Positions 7,609 to 15,820 of a DNA stretch of 64,000 bases are shown here, one piece after another. Position numbers and translations under genes: made by a program. Location of the stretch: contig NZ_AP023276.1 in NCBI RefSeq assembly GCF_013426735.1, positions 32,408 to 96,407 on the forward strand, given 5' to 3'. Origin of the DNA: Agrobacterium vitis. GTDB taxonomy: Bacteria; Pseudomonadota; Alphaproteobacteria; Rhizobiales; Rhizobiaceae. The notes beneath the pieces were generated by a model. That model was not told the DNA's origin, did no database searches, and was given only the letters and a program-made list of their open reading frames with translations. Position 1 is the first letter of the stretch. Each line of letters opens with the position of its first letter.

Positions 7609-9411
7609 TCAGCGGTTGAAACCGGGCGACCGGTCACGGTCGGGATACAGCGTCTCACTTGGCGGGCGCGGCGATCCGGTATCGGCGGGGGGGAGTTCCT
7701 GGGGCGCTGAAGCGGCTGGACGCTGAACCGGTTTCGGTCCACGCAGCAGGATCTTGGCCGTCCATCGTTCGAGCATGCGGGCGGTATGACCGGGACAGGA
7801 TTTGATAGACGCGCCAAGCCGGGAACTTTCCAGAACCGCTCCAGAATTGTTGTCCGCCAACTGGCCAGCCGTCGTGACTGCTGCGCGAATGTCGCTGCGC
7901 TGGAGATATTTCGCACCATCCGCGATGCGCTTGAACGCAGAATCAGCCTGGATCGGGTCCTCGTCGGCGATTGCGAGCTGGGCTGTGACCAGCGACGACC
8001 GTTGTTTCGGGGTGAACGCGGCGAGATGGTGGGATAGATTATAGGAGACGATGTTCCGGTAAGCCTCGCTGTCGTGATCCATCTGTTGCACAGATGTGAG
8101 ATAGGCGACCTTCTCGTCCGGGTCGAGATCCGCCACCCGCAAGGTCAGCCTATACATGACGTCTTCGTCAATCGCATCGGCATCCGGCATCCGGTCCGTT
8201 GACAGGAAAGGCCTTTCATCCTCGTCCATGAAGGGAACGAGCTGCGCCTGCGCCGCAAGGTCCGGCCGTCCGGAGGGCGCCATGAGCCGATCGATGGCGA
8301 AGCGGAACGCGTTGCCATTATCCTCGGTGGCTGTATTGCTCAGCATCGACTGAAGGGCTTCGATCCTCGACCGGTGCGGCGCGGTGTACCATGGCTGATC
8401 CGGCCTGAGAGGCGCTTGCTGCGGCTGCTCAACAGATCGCAGGATCTGGCGAGCGACGAGTGGCTGGAGTTCCGGGTCGAGACGTTCGAAACATTTGGAA
8501 ACGGCGTTGAGGCCTTGCATCTTGTAGGAGTCATCCTCGGGCAAGTTGCAAATTCCGGTTATGAGAGCCGTCTGCTCGTCCAGCTCGAAGGCATCGGCAT
8601 GCACGCCACACGCTGCGAGCAGGCGCGACCGGTCCTGACCTGGCGTTTTGGCCTCGTTCAGCATGTTTTTACGGTCGCCTTGTTCAAGGCTGTCGAGATG
8701 GCCAGCCAGATGTTCGAGAGCCGAACTGCGATCGGGTTCATCAAGCAGAAGGCTCTCGTTAACGACCAGGCTGCGCTCAGCAACCGGAACACGATCAACC
8801 CTTGCGGCGAGTTCGGCGACCAGATGATCGGCCAAGCGGTACTCGGCCACATGTCTCACCAGCTTGGAGCGCTGATCCGGCTCAATATAGTCGATATTAC
8901 GGATAAGGTTGAGGACACTGGCCTCCTGGAAATCCTCTCCCTTATGGGCAAGGACGCCGCTGGTGATATGGCGGCGCCCTTCCTTACTGTGCAACGCGAC
9001 GAGACCCGACTGGGTACGCAGATAGGATAGGGTTTGCCCTTTAACAGTGTTCTCCGGCGGCGCGACGGGGAAGCGCGCGACGGTCTCGTCCCAGCCCTTC
9101 AGGGCGATGTTTATTTGCTTGACCCGTTTTTCGCCGAAGGAATAAGCAATCCTTTTTTCAAACCTTGGGCTTAGATTTCGAACCCGCCCAAGATGCTTCA
9201 GCGTTGTGATCATATCGTCTTCAACGACGAGGTAATGGTTGATCAGGTCGTGGATCTCGGTCGGCAGATCGTTCAGCCCGAGAGGTTCGTTCCGGGGCAC
9301 CTGCGCACTGGGCGAGAGCAGACGGGTGCGCTTTGCCTTCGGCTCCCCCTCGGAGTCTGTCGTGCTGGACGAATCGGTCCCAGACGCCACGCGCCGCAAG
9401 CGCTTGCCCAT
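7609..9411 (-). CDS. F-box-like nuclear effector (VirF analogue)
   Basis: This 600-residue protein lies directly downstream of virD4 (19-base gap), last gene of the vir block. Basic clusters near the N-terminus (GKRLRR, residues 2-7; KAKRTR, 25-30) look like nuclear localisation signals. Residues about 46-85 contain LNDLPTEIHDLINHYL, an F-box-type helix start of the kind that binds Skp1. The rest is helical with no family I recognise. The C-terminus is Arg/Ser/Pro-rich (PDRDRSPGFNR), as in proteins exported by the VirB/D4 system. A. tumefaciens VirF is also an F-box effector but much shorter, about 200 residues. Sequence similarity beyond the F-box-like motif is not evident to me, so I call it an analogue. 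Confidence 0.66.
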   Translation of the reverse strand: MGKRLRRVASGTDSSSTTDSEGEPKAKRTRLLSPSAQVPRNEPLGLNDLPTEIHDLINHYLVVEDDMITTLKHLGRVRNLSPRFEKRIAYSFGEKRVKQINIALKGWDETVARFPVAPPENTVKGQTLSYLRTQSGLVALHSKEGRRHITSGVLAHKGEDFQEASVLNLIRNIDYIEPDQRSKLVRHVAEYRLADHLVAELAARVDRVPVAERSLVVNESLLLDEPDRSSALEHLAGHLDSLEQGDRKNMLNEAKTPGQDRSRLLAACGVHADAFELDEQTALITGICNLPEDDSYKMQGLNAVSKCFERLDPELQPLVARQILRSVEQPQQAPLRPDQPWYTAPHRSRIEALQSMLSNTATEDNGNAFRFAIDRLMAPSGRPDLAAQAQLVPFMDEDERPFLSTDRMPDADAIDEDVMYRLTLRVADLDPDEKVAYLTSVQQMDHDSEAYRNIVSYNLSHHLAAFTPKQRSSLVTAQLAIADEDPIQADSAFKRIADGAKYLQRSDIRAAVTTAGQLADNNSGAVLESSRLGASIKSCPGHTARMLERWTAKILLRGPKPVQRPAASAPQELPPADTGSPRPPSETLYPDRDRSPGFNR

Positions 9412-9430
9412 GTTGTCACTCGCTTTCTGT

Positions 9431-11461
9431 CTAATCGACGCTCATATACTGCGACCGGTTGCGCTTCTGTACTTCCTTGATCTGCAGGAGGAGAAGGCGC
9501 TGGGTCTCCAGAGCCTTGGAGCTGGCCGACATGTCCAGCTGCACTGGAGCGCGAGACGGCGGCACTGGCTCGGCGGCAAGCGGCGCGTCATTGATGGCGA
9601 TGCCGAACTCATCCTCGTCATCCTCTTCTTCGAAGGCTTCGTCCGGGTCTTCTTCATCCTCGATCTCCTCCTCCTCAAAGGGGACCTCCTCGTCCGCATC
9701 AGCCGCGTCATCGTCCGGCGTGATCGACGGGTCGTCCTGTGGAAGCAGTTTTTCAGCTCCAGACGCCCTCGGAGCGATAACGAACGGCGTCGCTGTCAGG
9801 GATAGCGGCTCAGGCTCCGGCAACTCACCCGTCTGGCCTTCGAAAATCCGTTTCAGATGGCGGTCGGCATAATATTTGACCTTGTGCATATGCAAGGGCG
9901 GCTGGCCCTTGATCAGCACAATCTGTCTGTCGTCGTCGATGAGACGCACCTGTTCGGGCCGCAGCAGCCGAGCGCCCTGGTCGCTGACCTGGATGTTGCT
10001 GTCGAACAATTCCTTGGTGGAGTGGGATTTGCTTTTCTGCTGGAAGGTATATTCGCCGATCGATTTGGAGATATATTCTGGCGTATCGTCATCGGCGGTG
10101 GCCATGAAGACCTGGACGCCTGTATTGGAGAGGAAGTTTTCCTTGCCTGCCTGTTCATAGGCGCCCGTCAGAGCCGAAAGGCTCTGAATGATGAACATGA
10201 AGCGCCCCTTGTAACCGGCGATTGTGGTGACCGCCGTTTCGATCGCCTCAAGCTGACCCAGATGCTTGAATTCGTCGAGCAGAAACAGGACCTCGAAGAT
10301 TTCGTCCTTCTGTGGCATTTCCCGCTGGAGGATTGACACCGTCTGCTGGAAAAACAGCCGAACGAGCGGAGCGACAACTTCCAGATCGTTCGGGCTGATG
10401 CAGATATAGACAGAGGTCGGGTCACGGCGCAGGTCGTAAATGGAAAAATCAGACCGCGCGGTAGCATTCTTGACCATCGGATCGGCCCAGAGGTTGAGGC
10501 CGCCGTCGCCCAACACGGAGGTATAGGAGGTGATGATCTTGGTGTCGTTTCCCGCCATGTTGTCGAAGATACGCACGACCTCAGGAATCTTGCTCTCCTC
10601 CGCCAACTGGGCGAACAGCTTGTATTTTTCGCCCGGCGAGGCGAAGAGATCATAAACCGCGCCGATGGTCGGATTGCCACGCTCGATGCAGGCAAGAATA
10701 CCGCCGACAAACAGATCGCGCGCGCCGTCAATGAAGCCTTCGGCGCCCTTGCCCTTGGAGACAATCAGATTGTGGGCGAGCCGGCGCGTCTCGGTGAAGC
10801 GACGCTCGGGCGGCATGGCAACGATGTCGAGCACCGGATTGTAACAGTGGGTGCGGGCGTTTTTATCGAGCGGGGAGAATTTATAGATGCGGTCGCCCTT
10901 GGCCTTGCGCGCACGCGATGTCAGCTCGAAAAGCTCGCCCTTGACGTCGAGGGCAAGCACCGAACCGTTGAACGTCAGAAGCGTTGGAATAACGACGCCA
11001 ACCCCCTTGCCGGCACGAGTCGGGGCGACCACGAGACTGTGGGGCTGCTCGCCATTGGTCAGATAGTGGCCAGCTCCTCCTGGCCTTCCAGTCTTGCCGA
11101 AGACCGGCCCGGAGATCCGCCGATAGGGCCTGATATAACCGTTGCGCCGCATTTCCTGAAAGCGTGCCCAACGCGCCGTACCAAAATGCTTCTCCTTGAA
11201 CAGGACCTTCGCCATAATCGCCAGAATAAGCACCGTCGTTATGCCGAGGATGGTCAGGCATCGGATGAAAACGTCAGACATCACGCCGAGATAGAAGGGC
11301 GTCTCGTACCAGAAGGCCAGAAGGTCGAACGTCTCAAGCGCCTGCGCATTGATGCCGTGTCGCAGCGAAACATAGAGGCTGCATAGGATCAGGCCCGCCG
11401 GCAGCGAGAAGACGAGGCCGAAAACCAGAGCGTGAAGTTTGTTCTTGCCGTCCTGAATCAT
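9431..11461 (-). CDS. virD4: VirD4 type IV coupling protein
   Basis: This 676-residue inner-membrane ATPase hands DNA and protein substrates to the type IV secretion channel. Two N-terminal membrane segments (about residues 10-32 and 60-86) are followed by Walker A (APTRAGKGVGVVIPT, about 148-162), and Walker B (LLDEFKHLG) in the middle. This is the TraG/VirD4 layout. The C-terminal 110 residues are unusual: a long acidic run (EEEEIEDEEDPDEAFEEEDD) that could be a substrate-docking tail. The gene heads a leftward unit with the F-box effector. A perfect 10-bp dyad with a 13-base spacer lies 65-97 bases upstream of the start. Confidence 0.93.
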   Translation of the reverse strand: MIQDGKNKLHALVFGLVFSLPAGLILCSLYVSLRHGINAQALETFDLLAFWYETPFYLGVMSDVFIRCLTILGITTVLILAIMAKVLFKEKHFGTARWARFQEMRRNGYIRPYRRISGPVFGKTGRPGGAGHYLTNGEQPHSLVVAPTRAGKGVGVVIPTLLTFNGSVLALDVKGELFELTSRARKAKGDRIYKFSPLDKNARTHCYNPVLDIVAMPPERRFTETRRLAHNLIVSKGKGAEGFIDGARDLFVGGILACIERGNPTIGAVYDLFASPGEKYKLFAQLAEESKIPEVVRIFDNMAGNDTKIITSYTSVLGDGGLNLWADPMVKNATARSDFSIYDLRRDPTSVYICISPNDLEVVAPLVRLFFQQTVSILQREMPQKDEIFEVLFLLDEFKHLGQLEAIETAVTTIAGYKGRFMFIIQSLSALTGAYEQAGKENFLSNTGVQVFMATADDDTPEYISKSIGEYTFQQKSKSHSTKELFDSNIQVSDQGARLLRPEQVRLIDDDRQIVLIKGQPPLHMHKVKYYADRHLKRIFEGQTGELPEPEPLSLTATPFVIAPRASGAEKLLPQDDPSITPDDDAADADEEVPFEEEEIEDEEDPDEAFEEEDDEDEFGIAINDAPLAAEPVPPSRAPVQLDMSASSKALETQRLLLLQIKEVQKRNRSQYMSVD

Positions 11462-11525
11462 GTGTCATGCCTTCTAATACCAAAGCTCGAAGACGCTGAC
11501 ACATCCTCGCTTTGAAGCGATTTAG

Positions 11526-11558
11526 AATATCTCAAATATATCAACGCATTGAGATATT
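11526..11558. promoter_or_regulatory. Dyad operator upstream of virD4
   Basis: AATATCTCAA, 13 bases, TTGAGATATT. The same half-sites with the same spacing, and a spacer ending in (C/A)GCA(T), recur at 19917-19949 upstream of another effector gene. It does not match the VirG vir box (TNCAATTGAAAY). It is probably the binding site of a dimeric regulator that co-controls these two transcription units. Confidence 0.78.
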
Positions 11559-11649
11559 TGAAAACGGAATATGAACTGCCATTTTCAGTGGCTCTTCGTA
11601 TAAGCCGGCTATTCAACAGACCGACCGCCACGCAGCTGTGCCTTCAGTA

Positions 11650-11931
11650 TCAGGCCCGGCCACCGCGCCGGCGTGGTCGCTCGTCATAGGGAGGCCGCAC
11701 AAGGTCCACGTCGCGGGAGGCTCTTTGCATCTCCTCGCGGCTCGGTCGCGCCGGTCTCGACGGCGGCGGGGCAGGAGGCAGGCCGTCGCCGGATGGCCGT
11801 TCCCCACCAAGGCCCTTGCCCTCTGCGGGTACCGACACGCTATCGCTTAAACCCTTCGAGCCGAGCCGGCGAATGGGCGTCCGCCCGTCCCCCGCCGTGC
11901 CCTGCTGCCTTCCCTCGCTCATCGCGCTCAA
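11650..11931 (-). CDS. Small Arg/Pro-rich protein between virE3-like and virD4
   Basis: This 93-codon frame begins with a TTG overlapping the stop of the upstream virE3-like gene (TTGA), with an ATG three codons in (11922). It has no hydrophobic segment and is rich in Gly, Pro and Arg. The tail (RPPYDERPRRRGGRA) is strongly basic, like the export signals of VirB/D4 substrates. I do not recognise a family. It could be a small effector or chaperone; high GC also allows a chance frame. Confidence 0.45.
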   Translation of the reverse strand: MSAMSEGRQQGTAGDGRTPIRRLGSKGLSDSVSVPAEGKGLGGERPSGDGLPPAPPPSRPARPSREEMQRASRDVDLVRPPYDERPRRRGGRA

Positions 11932-13823
11932 TCCGCAAAGGATGCGGCGCCGCGAGCGCGGCTATGATCTGATCGCGAATCCAGATTGCGCTTGCCGGGG
12001 ATGGGGCCACTATCACTGTCACTGTCGTCTCCGAGGCCGGGGGGCACCTCGCCGACAGCCGAGGAGATCCGCCCGATCTTGAAATCCTTGGACACTCGAC
12101 GCGTATTGACGACACCAGCGAGATCATTATCGGATAATCTATCGAACCGCGGCGTTTGCTGTGTCGTCGGCAGGCCCGTACGCCCCTTGGCGCGGCTGGA
12201 CGCGGCAGACTGGTCGTCGCTGCTGTCGTCTCCGAGGCCAGCGGGCGCCTTGCCGGCAGTCGTGGACAGCCGTCCGATCTTGAAATCCTTGGGCACCGGA
12301 CGTGGATTGACGGCACCAGCGAGATCCTTGTCTGTCAAATTCCTGTCCGTCACAGTCCCGGTCCTGTCTGCTCCCGCCCTTTCGCGAGTCTTAACGACGC
12401 GAGCCGGTTTGCGGGTCGGCGGAGCCCCGTCCTGCGAGCTGTCCGAGGCAACTGACTTTTCCACGAATGCTTGTTTACGCGGTTTTTTCCGAGTGTTTGC
12501 TGTCGTCGTTCCCACATCGCTTTCGTCATCCGCGTCGTTTTCGTTGGAGGAACGGTTTGCCTCTCGGGCCATTCTTTCCTGCGCCTTGATATGTCTCAGC
12601 GGCGTGTCGGGCGGCAGGGACGGCAGATCCCGAAGGCCGACGGAGGCCGGTCTCGTGACCCGCAGCGACGAAACGCTGGGTGCCTTCTCAACGTCGGAGC
12701 CGTTGGACGCGACCGCTTTGTCGGAGGCGATGGAGGATGAGCTAAGGGTCGCACTTCGCTCGCTCCGGTTCGACGCAACGAGAGTGTCACTGCTCGATTC
12801 ACCAACGGAAACGTCGCGCAGGGTATCGTGGTGACGGGCGACGGCGCCCGTTCGAAAGGGAATGGGTTGCCTGCTCGAAGCCTCGTGCTCGGCTTGACGC
12901 TCCTCGACCCAGTCCGAGACCCTGTTCGTTGCCCGGCCTTGATTCTGTAGACCTTCCTTGAAACGAGCGGCTCGATCCGAGGAGGAAAGCTCCATCCCCT
13001 CGTTCCCCTTAAGCCCAAGCGCATGGTCGGACCAAGCGTTCCCCGCGGCCTGCGCCGCGTCCCTCCTGATATGATAGGCGTCCATATCTCTGGCGGAGAT
13101 GGGTGATGGCTTCGGCCTGGGAAGGATACGGCGCAACAGACCGCCATAGCGTGTGGTCTTTTGCCCGGTCTCGAAATCGTAGGTCACAGCGCGCTCGAAG
13201 ATGGCTCGCCCCGCGAGCCGCCCCAGACTGCGCGTTTTCGTCTCCTGCGTACCGTCCTGACTGGGGGCGATCGTCATCGAATAGGAGCCGACATGCCGCT
13301 CCATGGTACGCCATGTCTCTCTCCTGCCATCCGGCAGGCCAATAGCCTCCCGCCGGCTGCGGTGCCAGCCGCCGAAATCGTCATGCTCCAGGCTCTCGTG
13401 ACGGCCGTCCTTCGACTTCGACCAACGGGTGCTGCCGAAAAGATCGCCCTCGCGGGTGCCGATGATCTCGCCATCCCTGTCGTAATCTTTCCCGGACGAA
13501 AAGAGACCGCCAAAATAGCGCCGGTCTTCGGATTTCTTGCCTTTGCCCGGGTAATATTCGGTGTCCTTCTTCCGGACCCAGTTGGATTCGTGCTTGGTGC
13601 CGCGCATATAGAGATCACCGTTTTCGCTGCGACCGGCGAAAGCGTAGATATCCTCCTTGGTACTCAGTCCAAAGGGCAGGCGCCTTTGCTCCTTGTAGGT
13701 TTGGGTGACCTTGTTGAAGTCAGGCGTTCTCTTGTAAATGCCGAGAGACAGCGCCCTGTCTTTTACACTCCCTGCATCGGTGATCAGGAATGTCTTGGCG
13801 TCCTTGTCCCACAGTGCAGCCAT
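11928..13823 (-). CDS. VirE3-like secreted effector
   Basis: This 631-residue protein follows the virE2-like gene on the same strand, the place of virE3 in Ti plasmids. The N-terminal 200 residues are rich in charged and aromatic residues (YKEQRRLPFGLSTKEDIYAF); the rest is Ser/Asp/Arg-rich and probably disordered. Two near-identical segments of about 40 residues (cores DLAGAVNPRPVPKDFKIGR and DLAGVVNTRRVSKDFKIGR) form an internal direct repeat near the C-terminus. Basic stretches such as TRKKPRKQ could be nuclear signals. The last 19 residues (with R-x3-R-x3-R-x-R spacing: SRSDHSRARGAASFAD) fit the Arg-rich type IV export signal. Family assignment is by position, size and character and is less certain than for the other vir genes. 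Confidence 0.62.
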   Translation of the reverse strand: MAALWDKDAKTFLITDAGSVKDRALSLGIYKRTPDFNKVTQTYKEQRRLPFGLSTKEDIYAFAGRSENGDLYMRGTKHESNWVRKKDTEYYPGKGKKSEDRRYFGGLFSSGKDYDRDGEIIGTREGDLFGSTRWSKSKDGRHESLEHDDFGGWHRSRREAIGLPDGRRETWRTMERHVGSYSMTIAPSQDGTQETKTRSLGRLAGRAIFERAVTYDFETGQKTTRYGGLLRRILPRPKPSPISARDMDAYHIRRDAAQAAGNAWSDHALGLKGNEGMELSSSDRAARFKEGLQNQGRATNRVSDWVEERQAEHEASSRQPIPFRTGAVARHHDTLRDVSVGESSSDTLVASNRSERSATLSSSSIASDKAVASNGSDVEKAPSVSSLRVTRPASVGLRDLPSLPPDTPLRHIKAQERMAREANRSSNENDADDESDVGTTTANTRKKPRKQAFVEKSVASDSSQDGAPPTRKPARVVKTRERAGADRTGTVTDRNLTDKDLAGAVNPRPVPKDFKIGRLSTTAGKAPAGLGDDSSDDQSAASSRAKGRTGLPTTQQTPRFDRLSDNDLAGVVNTRRVSKDFKIGRISSAVGEVPPGLGDDSDSDSGPIPGKRNLDSRSDHSRARGAASFAD

Positions 13824-14006
13824 GATGAGGCTCCTCGTGCGCGGTTAGAGCGTTTCGGTGAAAGCAGGATCGCTTTCAAATTTGGACAATGCGGTAGAAC
13901 AGAAAGACCGAGCATTTTTGGCGCAAGTGTATGTGCTGGAAATGCTACGGGGGCCATGAGCCCCTGAGGGAGCGGCGAGACCCAGGCGCTGCGTGCGGTC
14001 GGCTTG

Positions 14007-15485
14007 TCAACTGTCACTCATGTCCATGGATGCCGAACTGGCGCTACTACGGGGGGGGCGAGGATCGAGCTGCCGCAAGGTGTCTGGCGTGTTTCTCGGA
14101 TTGCTCTTCGGCGCGGTGTCACTCTCGGAATCATCCCCGCCTCCATTGGCCCAGGCATCCTGCGTCTTTGCCTTCAATCCGGTCTTCTGAAAATCGGTCC
14201 GCTTCTGTTCATAAGGGCTGATCCGTGCCTCAACGCCCATCTGCTTGGCAACCTCGGGCGTGATCGTGTCCTGATCCCGGTTGGTGGCGTAGAGCATCTT
14301 GAGCGCACCGGTGGAGCGACCATTCTTTGTACTGGTCGAAAATGTCTGGAGGTCCTTGTCGCCGAGCTTTTCTCCCTCCTTCAGCCGAACCTTGTCAGCC
14401 GGTGTCAGAACGTTTTCGGACGTCTGTCTCCAAACTTTATCCGCCTTAAAGCTCTTCGTGGCTAGGGCCAGATTTTTTCCAAGCCCGGCCTCCTTCCTCA
14501 GCTCCTCGAAGCGTTTCGGGTCCGTCTTTTTCAAGAAATCGGGGCTAATATAGGTGCCATGCTTATTGAGCATTCCAATGGTCAATTTATTCGGATTGTT
14601 GGTCAGTTTCTGATGCGTATCCTTGAAATCAGAGCGTTTGCTCCAGAAATTTTCATCTTTCAGAAGCTTGGCACTGACCAGAGATCCCGCGTTCTCTACG
14701 ACGATCTTCGGAAGTTTTCTGTTATACTCATAGATGTCGCCCCGAAGCTCGTGAAACGCCTTCTGCGGCTCCAAACGACCACGTTTTTCGAGATCAGCCA
14801 CGCTCCGGGTGATATTGTCGGTACCCTTGAGGCCAACATTCTCCTTCCCGTATTTTTCAGCCGCTCGCACGTAGTCCTGGGGATCGAGGGACGGCTGCAT
14901 CGTCAGCCTGTAGCCCCATGGATTGCTTTTGCTGTCCTTGCGCAAGCTCATGTCCGGAAGGGTGTCGCCGCACCTGTCTTTTTCGTGATAATCCCATTTG
15001 CGAAACCGTTCACCGCCCGGCGTCTCGTGTCTGGCCCTGGGATCGTCCCGGTCGAGAGGCTTTTGATCCCTCCCCGCAAAGGATTTAATTTCCGATCCCA
15101 CAGCCTCCTGAACATTGGCCCAGTTCTGCTTCCGAAACTCGGATTTCTCGCTGATTGACATGCCGGCGGGATAATCGAGGTCGTAGAAAGCAGCCGGTGC
15201 GGGTTTCAGGGGGCCGTTTTTTCCGTATTCAAGAACGACCGGGTAATCGGTCTTCTTCAGCTCGCTTCCGAAAGTCTTTTCAAAGAATTCGTCCGGGACG
15301 AGTTCCACCTGCCCCGGATATTTCACCTGGTTTCGCGGAACAGCTCTGTGCAAAGTAATCTCGACGGCCCCTTCCGCATATTTCGCAGCGACGGGTCCGC
15401 CCAACTCCACCGCGGCGAAATCGTCAATGAGGTCCAGCTCTTCTTCTTTCACCTTGGTGGTGCCTGACGTGTTTCCATAAGCCAT
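14007..15485 (-). CDS. virE2: VirE2-like single-stranded-DNA-binding effector
   Basis: In Agrobacterium, VirE2 coats the T-strand in the recipient. This protein (about 492 residues from the ATG at 15485) resembles it in several blocks, especially ERFRKWDYHEKDRCGDTLPD, GTYISPDFLKKTDPKRFEEL and LGDKDLQTFSTSTKNGRSTG, in the same order as in VirE2. I prefer the ATG at 15485 to the one at 15494 because AAGGA then sits 8 bases upstream; the other ATG overlaps it. Preceded by a small acidic protein matching the VirE1 chaperone role. The C-terminal tail is Arg/Ser-rich (RQLDPRPPRSSASSASMD), as expected for export. It is slightly shorter than typical VirE2 (about 533 residues) and clearly divergent. 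Confidence 0.78.
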   Translation of the reverse strand: MAYGNTSGTTKVKEEELDLIDDFAAVELGGPVAAKYAEGAVEITLHRAVPRNQVKYPGQVELVPDEFFEKTFGSELKKTDYPVVLEYGKNGPLKPAPAAFYDLDYPAGMSISEKSEFRKQNWANVQEAVGSEIKSFAGRDQKPLDRDDPRARHETPGGERFRKWDYHEKDRCGDTLPDMSLRKDSKSNPWGYRLTMQPSLDPQDYVRAAEKYGKENVGLKGTDNITRSVADLEKRGRLEPQKAFHELRGDIYEYNRKLPKIVVENAGSLVSAKLLKDENFWSKRSDFKDTHQKLTNNPNKLTIGMLNKHGTYISPDFLKKTDPKRFEELRKEAGLGKNLALATKSFKADKVWRQTSENVLTPADKVRLKEGEKLGDKDLQTFSTSTKNGRSTGALKMLYATNRDQDTITPEVAKQMGVEARISPYEQKRTDFQKTGLKAKTQDAWANGGGDDSESDTAPKSNPRNTPDTLRQLDPRPPRSSASSASMDMSDS

Positions 15486-15523
15486 GATATCCATCCTTGT
15501 CCTGCGGCCGGTCTTTCGGCGGG

Positions 15524-15733
15524 TCAGTGTTGGTGGGCAGGTTCGTCCATAAGGGCGAGGGCTGCTTCGTCATCCATCAGCTCGATCTCTTCGTCATGCG
15601 TGACATAGCGCACCACGCCAGGTCCCGCAGCCTGCGGGGAGGCCCTCCTGCCCTTGCGCAAGTCCAGGGTCCGACCGCTGTTTTCGGCGGCAGCTGGCAA
15701 CGGCGGGGAATGGGTCAAATGTTTCAGGCTCAT
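15524..15733 (-). CDS. VirE1-like secretion chaperone
   Basis: This 69-residue protein lies immediately upstream of the virE2-like gene, with AAAGGA in front of its ATG. VirE1 of Agrobacterium is a similar-sized acidic helical chaperone that masks VirE2 before export. Here the C-terminal half contains an acidic amphipathic stretch (YVTHDEEIELMDDEAALALM), while the N-terminal half is basic. The virE2-like protein carries a related acidic segment near its own N-terminus (EEELDLIDDFAAVEL). Identification rests on position, size and charge, not clear homology. Confidence 0.62.
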   Translation of the reverse strand: MSLKHLTHSPPLPAAAENSGRTLDLRKGRRASPQAAGPGVVRYVTHDEEIELMDDEAALALMDEPAHQH

Positions 15734-15749
15734 TGTCGTGTCCTTTCCT

Positions 15750-15820
15750 TTGATGACTGGGTCCTTTGATGACTGGGGCCGCTGATTATCGGTCCCTATG
15801 ATGATCGGGCCCCCTGATTA
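15750..15820. repeat. Degenerate 15-bp tandem repeats before virE1-like gene
   Basis: About five diverged units follow the pattern TGATgAcTGGGtCC between the virD2 stop and the virE1-like start (for example TGATGACTGGGTCC, TGATGACTGGGGCC, TGATTATCGGTCCC, TGATGATCGGGCCC). They occupy the promoter/leader position of the virE genes. Function unknown. Confidence 0.65.
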
